From the NCBI GenBank assembly GCA_014695325.1, contig JACJNZ010000019.1, positions 1 to 64,000 on the forward strand: DNA of 64,000 nt. Direction: 5' to 3'. The notes under the pieces are model-generated. The model did no database searches, was not told the origin of the DNA, and saw only the letters and a program-made list of their open reading frames with translations. A program made the position numbers and the translations under genes. Each line of letters starts with the position of its first letter. Positions within the stretch are counted from its first letter, which is position 1. The stretch is from Cyanobacteria bacterium FACHB-502. GTDB lineage: Bacteria; Cyanobacteriota; Cyanobacteriia; Elainellales; Elainellaceae. Of this stretch, positions 1-9,794 are shown one piece after another.

Positions 1-120
1 TTGGAGATTTTCCAGTGCAGGTGCGCGCATTCGGTTAGGGCATCTCTATCCTAAATTAAAGCATGCTAACTAGGCAAAGTTTATTTGGTGAACTACTAGC
101 TTTGGGGGAACTAATCCTCC

Positions 121-163
121 AAGCCCCCAGCATTGGGGGATTTAGGGGGAGATGCAGGAGCTT
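121..163. repeat. Dispersed G-rich repeat, copy 1
   Basis: This stretch contains CCCCCAGCATTGGGGGATTT followed by AGGGGGA, a few variable bases and CAGGAGCTT. A similar block occurs near the other end of the window (63476-63520) in the same orientation, sharing ATTTAGGGGGA and CAGGAGCTT. Its CCCCCA..TGGGGG part can form a short hairpin. Both copies are intergenic. Bases 1-207 hold no gene that I can support; the repeat and the terminator that follows are all I see there. Confidence 0.5.
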
Positions 164-207
164 AGTTGGGTTCTTCATATTTCTATTCAGCAACGCTTAA
201 AATCCCA

Positions 208-233
208 ATAAAAAAGCCCGCATTAGCAGGCTT
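208..233 (-). terminator. Rho-independent terminator of the P-type ATPase gene
   Basis: Read on the minus strand, AAGCCTGC, loop TAAT and GCGGGCTT form a hairpin with one mismatch, followed directly by a T run. It lies about 45 bases past the stop codon of the calcium ATPase gene, in the right orientation to end its transcript. Confidence 0.7.
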
Positions 234-276
234 CTGTCTTCTCAACTTTAGAATTCAGATCGATCGACCAATCCCA

Positions 277-3135
277 CTACGCTCGCACTTTTGCCTCACG
301 ATTCTTGAAGTAGAACCGGAAGAACAATTTTTCGAGTTCGACCCAAACGAACATCAACGAGCTGAAACCAATACAAATTAGCAGCTCAAATGGGCTGAGA
401 TAGTGAGTTCCAAAAAAGTCTTGGAGAGGCGGCACATACACCAGTGCAAGCTGTAGAAGGCTGGTTAAGCCCACTGCGAGCAGCAGGAACGGATTGGTGA
501 ACGGGTTAAGCTCGATCGTCAAGCGAGAATTCGAGCGAATTGCCAATGCGTGCCCCATTTGTGCCAGACAAAGCGTGGTGAAGACCATCGTTTTCCAGCG
601 ATCGCGCACCAGCAGTTCTGTTTGCACCTGCTCGGTGTAGCCATATGCCCAGACCATCAGCGAGATCGCGATAATTGCCAGCACGATTCCAATTCGCACC
701 ATGTATGAGCCCAGTCCCCGCGCAAAGATGCTCTCTTTCGGGTCGTGGGGCGGACGGTTCATCACGTTCGGTTCCGCAGGTTCAACCGCTAAGGCAAGTG
801 CAGGTAAACCATCCGTAACCAGGTTCATCCAAAGGATTTGTAGGGGAGTCAGGGGAACACCACCCGCACCCAGAAGCGGGGAAGCGGCGATCGTCAGCAC
901 TTCTCCAATGTTCGATCCCAGAATGTACTTAATAAAGCGGCGGATATTCGTATAAACAACCCGTCCTTCTTCGACCGCAGAAACGATCGTGGCAAAGTTA
1001 TCGTCCAGCAGCACCATATCGCTGGCTTCTTTGCTCACATCGGTTCCGGTAATGCCCATCGCGATCCCGATATCGGCTTGCTTTAGGGCAGGTGCGTCGT
1101 TCACCCCGTCTCCGGTCATGGCGGCAATTTTGCCTCGATTCTGGAGCGCCTGCACGATTCGCAGCTTGTGTTCGGGTGCAACGCGAGCGTAGATGCCAAC
1201 GCGATCGACCTGCTGCTCTAGTTCCTGCTGGCTAAACCGCTCCAGTTCCCGCCCAGTCAGCACTGCATCACCTGGATAAGAAATGCCCAAATCTTCTGCA
1301 ATTGCCTGTGCAGTAAGCTGGTGATCTCCGGTAATCATCACCGGACGAATGCCTGCCGTCCGACAGCGGGCTACGGCATCGCGCACTTCGGGTCGGGGCG
1401 CATCAAGCATATCCACCAGCCCCAGCCAGACCATATCCTGTTCTGCGTTGTCCTCATTGCCTTCGGGAAGCATCTGGGTCAGCGGTCTGGCAGCAAAGCC
1501 CAAAACCCGCAGTCCGCGTCCGGCAAGCTGGTTGTTTTGTTCTAGAATCTGCTGACGCTGCGCCTCGGTCAGAGTCTCAACGCGATCGCCCACCATCACC
1601 TGCTGACACCGCTCCAGCACCAGTTCAGGCGATCCTTTACAGAACATCACCAGCGGCGAATTGGGAGACAACAACGTCGGGAATTGCTGGTGCATTTCTC
1701 CGGTCGCATCTTTGACGACAACGCTCATCCGTTTGCGTTCGGAAGAAAAGGGAAACTCGCCCACCCGGGGAAGCTGATTATTCAGTGGCTCTTTCATCAG
1801 TCTGGCTTTGCCGCCGACAACCAGCAATGCGCCCTCGGTTGGGTCGCCGATGATTGCCCATTGACCCTTTTCAGTTTGCAGAGCCGCATCGTTACACAAA
1901 ACACAAGCCAGCAGAAGAGCTTGAAGATCGGCTTTATCGGGAGCCTCGATCGGTTTCGTTTCGCCCGGATGGAAAAACTGCCCTTCAGGAACGTAGCCTT
2001 CGCCCGTCACCTGAAGCGACCCAGAGAGCGGATGCACCGACTGCACCACCATTTTGTTTTGGGTCAGCGTTCCGGTCTTGTCCGAACAAATCGTTGTCAC
2101 CGAACCCAGGGTTTCTACCGCAGGCAGTTTACGGATGAGAGCCTGACGGCGCACCATTCGCTGCGTTCCCAGTGCCAGGGTGACGGTAATGACTGCAGGC
2201 AGACCTTCGGGAACGACCGCAACCGCCATACTGAGCGACACTTCCAGGAAGTCGCGGAGCTGTCCAATTCCGGTCGCCAAAACCCCGCCAATGACGACGA
2301 TCGCCACCAGTGCCAGGGCACCTGAAACCAGAACCTTGCTGAGCTGGTCCATCCGCTGCTGGAGCGGAGTCGGCTCAGATTGAACGCCCTGAAGCAGAGT
2401 GGCAATTTTGCCCAGCTCGGTTCGCATTCCCGTTCCCGTCACCAGGACATTGCCGCGCCCATTTACAACTTCGGTTCCCTGAAACACCATATTGACCCGA
2501 TCGCCCAGTGAAGCATCCTGGGGTAGTTGGGCGTTTGCCTGCTTGACGACGGCGTGGGCTTCTCCCGTCAGGGCAGCTTCCCGAACTTGCAGGTTCGCCG
2601 CTTCCAGCAAACGACCATCGGCGGCAATTTGCACTCCGGCTTCCACCATCATCACATCGCCCGGAACCACATCCTTTGCATCAATTTCGCTGATTCTGCC
2701 GTCGCGCAGCACCCGCACACGGGGCGAAGCTAAATTCTTCAGCGCAGCCAGAGCTTTTTCAGCGCGGCTTTCCTGCACGTAACCCAAAATGCCGTTGAGA
2801 ATGACGATCGCCAGAATTGCAATCGTGTCTTTAAAGGGAATTTCATCTGGCGAAGCAGTGCCTGCCCGGAGATCGATTAAGTCCAGCACGCCGGAAATAA
2901 GGGCAACTGCAATCAGCATGATCAGCATAATGTTCTTAAACTGATCAAGCAAAATTTCCCAAGAGCTGCGCCCGCTTGTCTCTTCTAGCTCGTTGAGACC
3001 ATATTGCCGCTGCCGTTCGGCGATTTGTTCTGGGGATAATCCTGCTTGTCGATCGCCCTGAAGAATTTGGACCGCTTTATCAGCTTCCAGTGTGTACCAG
3101 AGTGGAGTTTGAGAAGACGGAACATCGGTAGTCAT
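277..3135 (-). CDS. Calcium-type cation P-type ATPase (P2A, PacL-like)
   Basis: This 952-residue protein is a full-length ATP-driven cation pump of the inner or thylakoid membrane. It has an N-terminal cation-ATPase domain, paired membrane helices near residues 65-110, an actuator domain with the LTGEA motif, and the phosphorylation motif DKTGTLTQ with Asp352. The ATP-binding domain carries MITGDH and the hinge motif TGDGVNDAP, and a C-terminal six-helix bundle follows. PEGLPA in helix M4 and NLVTDGLPA in helix M6 are the Ca2+-ATPase (SERCA/PMCA) signatures rather than those of Na/K or heavy-metal pumps, so calcium export is the likely role. Mn2+ or another divalent cation cannot be excluded. 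It is transcribed divergently from gdhA and ends in a good terminator at 208-233. Confidence 0.92.
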   Translation of the reverse strand: MTTDVPSSQTPLWYTLEADKAVQILQGDRQAGLSPEQIAERQRQYGLNELEETSGRSSWEILLDQFKNIMLIMLIAVALISGVLDLIDLRAGTASPDEIPFKDTIAILAIVILNGILGYVQESRAEKALAALKNLASPRVRVLRDGRISEIDAKDVVPGDVMMVEAGVQIAADGRLLEAANLQVREAALTGEAHAVVKQANAQLPQDASLGDRVNMVFQGTEVVNGRGNVLVTGTGMRTELGKIATLLQGVQSEPTPLQQRMDQLSKVLVSGALALVAIVVIGGVLATGIGQLRDFLEVSLSMAVAVVPEGLPAVITVTLALGTQRMVRRQALIRKLPAVETLGSVTTICSDKTGTLTQNKMVVQSVHPLSGSLQVTGEGYVPEGQFFHPGETKPIEAPDKADLQALLLACVLCNDAALQTEKGQWAIIGDPTEGALLVVGGKARLMKEPLNNQLPRVGEFPFSSERKRMSVVVKDATGEMHQQFPTLLSPNSPLVMFCKGSPELVLERCQQVMVGDRVETLTEAQRQQILEQNNQLAGRGLRVLGFAARPLTQMLPEGNEDNAEQDMVWLGLVDMLDAPRPEVRDAVARCRTAGIRPVMITGDHQLTAQAIAEDLGISYPGDAVLTGRELERFSQQELEQQVDRVGIYARVAPEHKLRIVQALQNRGKIAAMTGDGVNDAPALKQADIGIAMGITGTDVSKEASDMVLLDDNFATIVSAVEEGRVVYTNIRRFIKYILGSNIGEVLTIAASPLLGAGGVPLTPLQILWMNLVTDGLPALALAVEPAEPNVMNRPPHDPKESIFARGLGSYMVRIGIVLAIIAISLMVWAYGYTEQVQTELLVRDRWKTMVFTTLCLAQMGHALAIRSNSRLTIELNPFTNPFLLLAVGLTSLLQLALVYVPPLQDFFGTHYLSPFELLICIGFSSLMFVWVELEKLFFRFYFKNREAKVRA

Positions 3136-3432
3136 GAATCAGCTCACAGGAAATTTTGAAGGTCTGGGAATAAGAAGGGCTAGTCGTTATGAAAAAGACT
3201 CATCAGACCCATCCTATTGCGATCAGGATAAGCTCCGCTATTATTTTGCGGCTAGCAATTTAACAATATTCTCTTCTAAGGATAACTATTAAAAAAAGAT
3301 AAAACGTAAAACCTGGAGAAGTAAATTGTTTGGGGCACAACCTATTCCTGCATAATAAGCGCCAGAGAATAGGAGCAATCCGCACTCCTTTAATATTTAG
3401 TTTTGTATCTTTTACTCAATAAATAATAAATT
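3136..3432. other. Divergent intergenic region, ATPase and gdhA promoters
   Basis: This AT-rich gap, together with the leader up to 3577, separates the divergent ATPase and gdhA genes. I see no coding potential. The features I can support are the NtcA-type palindrome at 3433-3446 and two short tandem duplications in the gdhA leader, listed separately. Confidence 0.5.
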
Positions 3433-3446
3433 GTAGTTTTTGCTAC
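3433..3446 (+). promoter_or_regulatory. NtcA-type binding site upstream of gdhA
   Basis: The sequence TGTAGTTTTTGCTACA (3432-3447) contains an exact GTA-N8-TAC palindrome, the consensus bound by the nitrogen regulator NtcA. It lies 131 bases before the chosen gdhA start. I do not see a clean TAN3T -10 element at the canonical 22-23 base distance, so whether this is an activated class II promoter or another arrangement is open. The target, a nitrogen-assimilation enzyme, makes the site plausible. Confidence 0.65.
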
Positions 3447-3479
3447 AGTTTTTCGGGAAAGATAGAGATAGCAGGACAG

Positions 3480-3518
3480 ACCATCGCTTCAAATCATCAC
3501 TTCAAACCATCGCTTCAG
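3480..3518 (+). repeat. Three 13-bp tandem copies in the gdhA leader
   Basis: Units ACCATCGCTTCAA, ATCATCACTTCAA and ACCATCGCTTCAG lie head to tail. They are followed at 3535-3556 by a second small duplication, CATTGAGAAGT then CATTGAGAATT. Both lie between the NtcA-type site and the start codon, so they would be transcribed in the 5' leader. Confidence 0.8.
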
Positions 3519-3577
3519 TCGTCTCCTGCTCAGCCATTGAGAAGTCATTGAGAATTTCCGCAATGAGGAGGCATCGA

Positions 3578-4897
3578 ATGTCTAACCCAAACTCCGGCAC
3601 GATCGCTCATCAAGTGTCCGGTTCTCTTTTATCTGACGCAAATACTCGACTTGAAAAAGCTTTGCGCTACGTGACGATCGGCGAAGATGCGATCGAACGG
3701 CTCAGAGCACCCAAAGCTAGCCTTACCGTCTCGATCCCAGTGAGAATGGATGACGGTTCGCTACGTGTTTTTCAGGGCTATCGCGTCCGCTATGACGACA
3801 GCCGGGGTCCAACAAAAGGTGGGATTCGCTTTCATCCGGGCGTGACGCTCGACGAAGTTGAATCTTTAGCATTTTGGATGACCTTTAAATGTGCCGTGCT
3901 GAATCTGCCGTTTGGCGGCGCAAAGGGTGGCGTGACCGTGAATCCTAAGGAGCTGTCTAAATTTGAGCTAGAAAGCCTGAGCCGAGGCTACATTGACGCG
4001 ATCGCCGACTTTATTGGACCCGATGTGGATATTCCCGCCCCCGATGTCTACACGAATGCCATGATCATGGGCTGGATGATGGATCAGTACAGCACGATCC
4101 GCAGGCAAATTACCCCTGGAGTTGTGACGGGCAAACCGATCACCATGGGCGGCAGCCTCGGACGTGAAACTGCAACCGCAATGGGGGCTTTCTTCTCGAT
4201 CCAAACACTGATGCCGAAGCTCGATCGCAAACCTAGCGAAACGACGGTAGCTGTCCAGGGATTTGGCAATGCTGGAGCAGTTTTGGCAGAATTGCTCTAC
4301 CGGGCAGGCTACAAAGTCGTGGCGGTCAGTGATTCGCAGGGCGGCGTTTATGCAGCACAAGGACTGGATATCCCCAGCGTCCGCCAAATCAAAGACGCAA
4401 CACGCGGCATCAAAGCAGTTTATTGCAGGGGCAGCGTGTGCAGCCAGATTGACCATGAAGTCATCACCAATGGGCAACTGCTCGAACTGGATGTTGATAT
4501 CTTGATCCCGGCTGCGCTCGAAAACCAGATCACTGCTGAGAACGCCGATCGCATTCAGGCGAGATACATTTTCGAGGTGGCAAACGGACCCATTACATCG
4601 GCAGCCGACGCAATTTTGGAAAGCAAGGGAATTCAGGTGTTTCCCGATATTTTGGTCAATGCGGGCGGCGTCACAGTTAGCTACTTTGAGTGGGTGCAAA
4701 ACCGCAGCGGGCTTTACTGGAGCCTGGAAGAAGTGAACCGCCGCCTCAATGAAAAAATGACCGAGGAAACCGAGCGGATTTGGGTAACGGCAAAAGAGCT
4801 TTCCTGCTCAATGCGAACCGCCGCCTATGTTCATGCCCTCGATCGCCTGGGACAAGCTCTGCGGACACGAGGTACGCGGGAAGACTACCGCAGCTAA
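3578..4897 (+). CDS. gdhA: Glutamate dehydrogenase (Glu/Leu/Phe/Val family)
   Basis: This soluble enzyme interconverts 2-oxoglutarate plus ammonium and glutamate using a nicotinamide cofactor. From the chosen ATG it has 439 residues, normal for the hexameric small-subunit family. The substrate domain shows TKGGIRFHP with Lys80 and the active-site motif PFGGAKGGV with Lys116. The dinucleotide-binding domain shows VQGFGNAGAV and NAGGVTVSYFEW. An open frame continues upstream to 3440, but that start falls inside the NtcA-type site. The ATG at 3578 has GAGGAG seven bases upstream, and the conserved fold begins only after it. A leucine dehydrogenase-type specificity cannot be excluded by sequence reading alone, but the length and motifs favour glutamate. 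Confidence 0.9.
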   Translation: MSNPNSGTIAHQVSGSLLSDANTRLEKALRYVTIGEDAIERLRAPKASLTVSIPVRMDDGSLRVFQGYRVRYDDSRGPTKGGIRFHPGVTLDEVESLAFWMTFKCAVLNLPFGGAKGGVTVNPKELSKFELESLSRGYIDAIADFIGPDVDIPAPDVYTNAMIMGWMMDQYSTIRRQITPGVVTGKPITMGGSLGRETATAMGAFFSIQTLMPKLDRKPSETTVAVQGFGNAGAVLAELLYRAGYKVVAVSDSQGGVYAAQGLDIPSVRQIKDATRGIKAVYCRGSVCSQIDHEVITNGQLLELDVDILIPAALENQITAENADRIQARYIFEVANGPITSAADAILESKGIQVFPDILVNAGGVTVSYFEWVQNRSGLYWSLEEVNRRLNEKMTEETERIWVTAKELSCSMRTAAYVHALDRLGQALRTRGTREDYRS

Positions 4898-5099
4898 GCT
4901 TGCCAATTCAGTCAGGAATCCTTCCGCAAAAAAAGTGACGATCGCACGAGTCCCCCTTATACTTTTGGAACGGTCAGATTCATGCACTTGGCTGTGGTGG
5001 AAAACTCCTTTATCTAGCGTTAGTCGTGCTGAATTAATGGGATCGTGCTATAGCAGTAGAGATTAAATTCTGAAGGGTCATTCTAAAAGGTGAAAGGCT

Positions 5100-5795
5100 A
5101 TGACGGCTGTGCTTGATCCCAGTGCTGCTCGGCGGAAATCGTCCCGCTCCTCAACAGCACCCCGTCGGAAAAATTCGGCAACGCGATCTTCACTTCGAGG
5201 AACTGCGAAGCAATCGACTCGGGGAGAGGCGAAGCAAGGTAGAGCGAAAGTGGTTCCGCTGCGGCAAACCAATCCTGTCTCAGATCCTGCTTCAGACCTG
5301 ACGATTTCGGCAGGAAAACTGCGATCGATCGCCCCAGAAGCCAACTTGCGCCATCTGGAGCAATCTTCCTTAGGGAAAGCCACAACCCGTTCGGCTGCAA
5401 AGCGATCGTCAGTGCGAAGCCTGCCCCAGCCCCAGCCGCTTCCCCTCTGGCTGCGGGGACTGTTTGCCTTACAGCAGGGATCAACGCTGATTACGCTCTT
5501 GCTGGTGATTGCAGGACTGGGCGTTTATGGCTGGACGGTTTACACCCAGCAGCGATGGAGCGACGCTTATCGGCAGCTCGAGCGATTGCAGAAGCGGGAA
5601 CGGCAGTTTCTCACGACTAACGAAGTTCTTAAAAATCAGATGGCAGAGCAGGCAGAAAAGCCGGGAACAGGTTTAGTGCCACCCGACCCCAACAGCACAA
5701 TTTTCCTCAGTCCTGCCCCCCTGCGTCCTGCGACTGCCCCTGAAGTAACCCCTATGCCGGATACTCCAATTCCTGCCCGTCCTTTGGGCTATTAA
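5100..5795 (+). CDS. Single-pass membrane protein upstream of ftsI, FtsL-like architecture
   Basis: I do not recognise this 231-residue protein by sequence. About 115 residues of basic, Ser/Arg-rich and low-complexity N-terminus precede one membrane helix (around residues 117-145, LFALQQGSTLITLLLVIAGL). A short coiled-coil stretch, QRWSDAYRQLERLQKRERQF, follows, and then a Pro-rich tail. A basic cytoplasmic tail, one membrane span and an extracytoplasmic heptad segment, directly before ftsI, is the layout of the divisome protein FtsL, so that role is inferred from position and shape only. The start has AAGGTGAAAGG just upstream. The next gene begins about 100 bases later on the same strand, so co-transcription is likely. 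Confidence 0.65.
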   Translation: MTAVLDPSAARRKSSRSSTAPRRKNSATRSSLRGTAKQSTRGEAKQGRAKVVPLRQTNPVSDPASDLTISAGKLRSIAPEANLRHLEQSSLGKATTRSAAKRSSVRSLPQPQPLPLWLRGLFALQQGSTLITLLLVIAGLGVYGWTVYTQQRWSDAYRQLERLQKRERQFLTTNEVLKNQMAEQAEKPGTGLVPPDPNSTIFLSPAPLRPATAPEVTPMPDTPIPARPLGY

Positions 5796-5895
5796 TTCGG
5801 CATTTTCTGTTTAACATTTTTTGACATTTAATGTTGAGCAGAATTTTTCTGTTCAGATTATCGTTCTGGCATCACTCCCTGTTTCGAGTTGGTCG

Positions 5896-7881
5896 ATGGC
5901 TACTCCTCCTTTCCCGTTTTCTGCTCAATCTGCTGCCCAATTTTCGCGCCGTGCCTCTGCCCGAAGTCGCCGTCGTGCCTCAGGAACTCCAATTCCGCAG
6001 CAGCGATCGTCCCGCCGGGAAAACCGCTTTAGCTCGGTTTCTGTAGCGCGTTCTCGATCGAAAAACCCCATTCGACGCGATCGAGTCCAGCGCGATCGAA
6101 AAGTTTCGGGTTCTGGTTCCGGTTCTTTTGGGATTTCGCCAAAGGTGCAGCGGCAGCGATTGCTGATTGTCTGGCTGATTATGCTGGGTGCAATGCTGCT
6201 TTTGCTGCTCAATTTGCTGAAAATTCAAGTATTCCAGGCAGGGATGCTGCAAGAACGAGCAAAAGAACAGCAGGTGCTCGATCTGCGCCCGGTCATGCCC
6301 CGTCGTCCGATTGTGGATCGATCCGGGAATGTGCTGGCGATCGATCAGCCCGTTTATACGCTATTTGCCCATCCTTTTCTGTTTAACGAAGCTAAAGAGA
6401 AGGTTGCCGCAGACTTGGCGCCGATCGTGGGACAGTCGGTGCAGCAGTTAATGGACAAATTTAAAGCTCAGGAAAGCGGTATTCGAGTTCGGGATGATAT
6501 TTCAGAAGATACCCAGGAGCGAATTGCAACTCTGGGGTTCGACGGCTTAGAGTTGGTTCCTGAGCAGGAAAGGATTTATCCGCAGCAGGCTCTTTTTCCG
6601 GAAATTGTGGGATTTGTGAATGCCGATCGCCAGGGTCAGTCCGGCGTTGAAGCTTCTCTAGAACCTCAGATTGAGCAGTCGATCGCGTCAATGACGCTCA
6701 GACGATCGGGTGATGGGGGAATTGTGCCCATTAACCTGCCCGAGCATTTTCTTCAGCATCAGAAAGACGATTTGCGGCTTCAGCTTACAGTAGACAGTCG
6801 GCTTCAGCGGGCGGCTCGTTCTGCGTTGGATGGGCAAATGCAGAAGTACAACGCCAAGCGGGGAGCTGTGGTGGTTATGGATGTGCAGGACGGCTCAATT
6901 CGATCGCTGGTCTCCGCCCCTGCCTTTGATCTCAACAAGTTTTATGAAGCAAAAATCGAGCAGCTGAAAAACTGGATTTTGACCGACCTATATGAGCCGG
7001 GGTCAACCTTTAAGCCCGTTAACGTGGCGATCGCGCTGGAATCTGGAGCTGTGGGTTCCGATGCTTCTTTCTACGACGAAGGGGCGATCGAAGTAGACGG
7101 TTGGCCCATTCAAAACGCAGACTTTAGCTACGCAGGCGGGCGCGGACAGCTTTCCCTCACTGAAATCTTGCAGCATTCCAGCAACGTGGGCATGGTGCAT
7201 TTGATGGAAACGCTACAGCCCGGTGTGTACTACGGCTGGCTCGAAAAGCTGAAGATCAATCAGCCAACAGAAATTGATCTGCCCTCGGAAGCGACCGGGC
7301 AGCTTAAGGACTACACGCAGTTTACCGAATCCGTGATTGAACCCGCGACCACCGCATTTGGACAAGGCTTTTCGCTCACGCCGATCAAACTGCTTCAGCT
7401 TCACGCCATGCTGGCAAACGGTGGTAAGCGAGTTACGCCCCATGTGGTGAGAGGCTTGGTTGACCCCCATGAAAGCCTGGTCTGGAAGCCGGACCTGCCT
7501 ACGCCCGAAGCAGTCTTCTCACCCAAAACGGCAAACGCCGTACTGAACATGATGGAACACGTTGTTGAGGAAGGAACCGGAAAGGCTGCTCAGATTCCTG
7601 GCTACCGCATCGCTGGAAAGACGGGAACCGCTCAGAAAGCAAGCCCCGACGGAGGCTATATCGACGGCGCACGCATCACCAGCTTTGTTGGCATTTTCCC
7701 GGTTGAGGCTCCCCGTTATGTGGTGCTGGCAGTAGTCGATGAGCCGCAGGGCGATGATGCTTATGGTTCAACTGTCACTGCACCGATCGTCAAATCCGTC
7801 ATGGAGTCGATTATTGCGATCGACCATCTCCCCCCTGCCAAGCCCACTGATCAGCCCCAGGAAGAACCCGCACAACCTTAA
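5896..7881 (+). CDS. ftsI: Septal peptidoglycan transpeptidase, class B PBP (FtsI/PBP3 family)
   Basis: This penicillin-binding protein cross-links peptidoglycan at the division septum. A long basic Arg/Ser-rich cytoplasmic tail precedes one membrane helix (LLIVWLIMLGAMLLLLLNLL), then a PBP dimerisation domain starting near RPIVDRSGNVLA, then the transpeptidase domain. Catalytic motifs are complete: STFK with nucleophile Ser370, SSN at 428-430, and KTGT with Lys575, numbered from the ATG at 5896. The frame is open back to a TTG at 5821, but that would add a short hydrophobic segment not expected in this family, so I prefer the ATG, giving 661 residues. No C-terminal PASTA domain is present. 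It converges with the glutamine synthetase-like gene. Confidence 0.9.
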   Translation: MATPPFPFSAQSAAQFSRRASARSRRRASGTPIPQQRSSRRENRFSSVSVARSRSKNPIRRDRVQRDRKVSGSGSGSFGISPKVQRQRLLIVWLIMLGAMLLLLLNLLKIQVFQAGMLQERAKEQQVLDLRPVMPRRPIVDRSGNVLAIDQPVYTLFAHPFLFNEAKEKVAADLAPIVGQSVQQLMDKFKAQESGIRVRDDISEDTQERIATLGFDGLELVPEQERIYPQQALFPEIVGFVNADRQGQSGVEASLEPQIEQSIASMTLRRSGDGGIVPINLPEHFLQHQKDDLRLQLTVDSRLQRAARSALDGQMQKYNAKRGAVVVMDVQDGSIRSLVSAPAFDLNKFYEAKIEQLKNWILTDLYEPGSTFKPVNVAIALESGAVGSDASFYDEGAIEVDGWPIQNADFSYAGGRGQLSLTEILQHSSNVGMVHLMETLQPGVYYGWLEKLKINQPTEIDLPSEATGQLKDYTQFTESVIEPATTAFGQGFSLTPIKLLQLHAMLANGGKRVTPHVVRGLVDPHESLVWKPDLPTPEAVFSPKTANAVLNMMEHVVEEGTGKAAQIPGYRIAGKTGTAQKASPDGGYIDGARITSFVGIFPVEAPRYVVLAVVDEPQGDDAYGSTVTAPIVKSVMESIIAIDHLPPAKPTDQPQEEPAQP

Positions 7882-7920
7882 ACCTCACTTCTTATCTCCT
7901 CATCCCCTTACTCTCACCTC
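7882..7920. repeat. Pyrimidine-rich spacer between convergent genes
   Basis: The whole 39-base gap between the ftsI stop and the end of the next gene is C/T-rich (CTTATCTCCTCATCCCCTTA and similar). On the other strand it reads as the GAGGRG-type purine spacer seen at several other gene ends in this window. Confidence 0.55.
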
Positions 7921-9267
7921 CTAGTACCGCTCCAGCAACATCCCCACCTCCTCCTCCAGCGTCATTTCCTGCATCGCTGCCCATTCTGCTTGCCGTACTG
8001 CCAGAAATGCCTGTGTCAGCGGGGTTCCCAGCGCGTTCAAAAGATGCTCATCCTGCTTCAGATGCTCGATCGCCTCACCCAGCGTTGAAGGTAAGCGATC
8101 GATCTTGCGCTGCTGCCGTTCTGCTTTTGAGAAATTACCGGGATCGATCGTCACTTCTTCACCCGGCGTGAGGGCGCGTCGGATACCGTCCAGCCCAGCA
8201 GCGACCGTGGCTCCCAGAGCCAAATAGGGATTGGCAGACGCATCCACGGTTTTTAGTTCCAGATGGGTCGGACTCGGTGGAACGGGACTGCTCGGAATCC
8301 GAACGGCTGCTTCCCGGTTGTCTTTGCCCCAGCAGCGAAACGCGCCGCTCCAGAAGTGAGGCTGCAACCGACGGTAGGAATTGACGCTGGGTGTCGTGAT
8401 TGCCATCAGCGCAGGCAAATGATCGAGGATCCCGGCAACAAAAGCCAGGGCGATCGGACTCAGTTCACCCGGTTGCTGTGGGTCAGGCATGAGATTTGCC
8501 CCCTGCCGCCACAAACTTAGATGCAGATGACAACCGCTGCCTGCCTGGTTTGCAAAGATCTTGGGCAAAAACGAAGCAATCAGCTCATGCTGAAGGGCAA
8601 CACCATGAACGGTTTCGCGAAACGCAATCTGCTGATCGGCGGCTGTGAGTGCCCCAGTATAGCGAATCGAAATTTCATGCTGACCGTGGCCGGACTCTGG
8701 ATAATACCGCTCGACTGCAATTCCCTGGGCGATCAGGGCAGCCACGATGTCATCAATCACAGCTCGATTTTGATCCATACTCAGCGACGCACCAAACAGC
8801 GTGCGATCGACGGGCGCAATTCCCTCGCTGCTGCGGGACAGCAGATAAAACTCGTTCTCAAACGCTGCTTTCACCTCTAAGCCGATTGCCTGTGCCTGAG
8901 CAATCATGCGCTGCAAAAAACTGCGCGGACAAAGTGCCCAGGGTTGCCCCTCACGCATCATCTTTCCCACCACACGGGCATGACCGGGGGCATAGGGCAA
9001 TAGCGCAAGCGTAGACCAATCCGGCACTAGCCAGGCTTCTCCCACCGGACCCAAACCACTCTCTGGCGCAGGCGCATCAGCCATCACGGGAACGGCTTGT
9101 TGGGCGATCGAAATCCCAATGCCCCAATCCTGATGTTCTTCCAAAAATGCCGTATGAAATGCCTTCGCCCGAATCACATTCGCATTATCACACCAGACAA
9201 TCCGCACAAAGCGCACTGCTGCTGAATCAAGGAGCCGCTGCCAGTCTTGCATCATCGCTTTCACCAT
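7921..9267 (-). CDS. Glutamine synthetase family ligase (possible gamma-glutamyl-amine ligase)
   Basis: This 448-residue protein has the glutamine synthetase fold: a short N-terminal beta-grasp part (VRFVRIVWCDNANVIRAKAF) and a catalytic domain. Visible metal and ATP residues lie in FENEFYLL, PESGHGQHEI and GSGCHLHLS, and ELKTVDASANPYLALGA closes the active site. It lacks the adenylylation loop and the full N-terminal length of the housekeeping type I enzyme. That pattern fits the GlnT/PuuA-like group, which ligate glutamate to ammonia or to amines such as polyamines. The substrate cannot be read from sequence. ATG codons at residues 5 and 6 are alternative starts. No NtcA-type site is visible upstream. 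Confidence 0.8.
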   Translation of the reverse strand: MVKAMMQDWQRLLDSAAVRFVRIVWCDNANVIRAKAFHTAFLEEHQDWGIGISIAQQAVPVMADAPAPESGLGPVGEAWLVPDWSTLALLPYAPGHARVVGKMMREGQPWALCPRSFLQRMIAQAQAIGLEVKAAFENEFYLLSRSSEGIAPVDRTLFGASLSMDQNRAVIDDIVAALIAQGIAVERYYPESGHGQHEISIRYTGALTAADQQIAFRETVHGVALQHELIASFLPKIFANQAGSGCHLHLSLWRQGANLMPDPQQPGELSPIALAFVAGILDHLPALMAITTPSVNSYRRLQPHFWSGAFRCWGKDNREAAVRIPSSPVPPSPTHLELKTVDASANPYLALGATVAAGLDGIRRALTPGEEVTIDPGNFSKAERQQRKIDRLPSTLGEAIEHLKQDEHLLNALGTPLTQAFLAVRQAEWAAMQEMTLEEEVGMLLERY

Positions 9268-9794
9268 TGATTCTGCCTGAGTTTGAAAGCCATTGTGACG
9301 GGGAGTTCTATCTTTGGCAAGCAGATTCTATAGTCCGCATTGCTCATCTATATCACTGTTGTATGACTGTGTTTTAGTGTCGCCTTTGAGAATTAGCTAC
9401 TTTAGAAGCCAAGAATTTTTAACACAAATTGCTAACGCTCATTGGATGACAAGCTAAACAGCCTATTCTTGCGCCTTTGGTTGAAAAAATAATGATTGAA
9501 AGAATAGCTTTTACTAAAGCGGCTGTCCAAAAAATTTGGATTCAGCAAAGTTCAAAACTCGGGCAGATCGTAGAAGCCTTCTGTAATCTTTCTTTAGGGC
9601 AAAAGACATTTCAAAGATGCCTTGAGACAAGCAGAGCAGCAAACGGATAAAGGATTTTAGCATTGTTTTACTTAACCTCACCGATCGCCTCTAAATATCA
9701 CCTCTAAATAAAAACCATTTCACATCGCCCCAATTCCCTCTCAACGTAATGGAATTGCGACAATAATGAAGGAAAGTCTCTCAAAAAATGTGCG
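9268..9794. other. Long divergent intergenic region with a doubtful 52-residue ORF
   Basis: This 527-base gap separates the glutamine synthetase-like gene from the divergent metallo-beta-lactamase-fold gene. It is more AT-rich than its neighbours and has few HIP1 cores. An ATG at 9492 opens a 52-codon frame to a TAA at 9648-9650, starting MIERIAFTKAAVQKIW. It lacks a good ribosome-binding site and I match it to no family. It could be a small gene, a relic or chance. I see no tRNA, repeat or hairpin here. Confidence 0.3.

Noticed and set aside
1684-2325. 213-codon plus-strand frame inside the ATPase gene
   Set aside because: It lies antisense to a fully conserved P-type ATPase domain and shows no domain of its own.
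3968-4699. 243-codon minus-strand frame inside gdhA
   Set aside because: Antisense to conserved dehydrogenase motifs; cysteine- and histidine-rich composition typical of a shadow frame.
9492-9650. 52-codon frame whose start (MIERIAFTKAAVQKI) faintly recalls A-type iron-sulfur carriers
   Set aside because: The conserved cysteines of that family are absent after the first 15 residues, and no ribosome-binding site is visible. Kept only as a note in the gap description.
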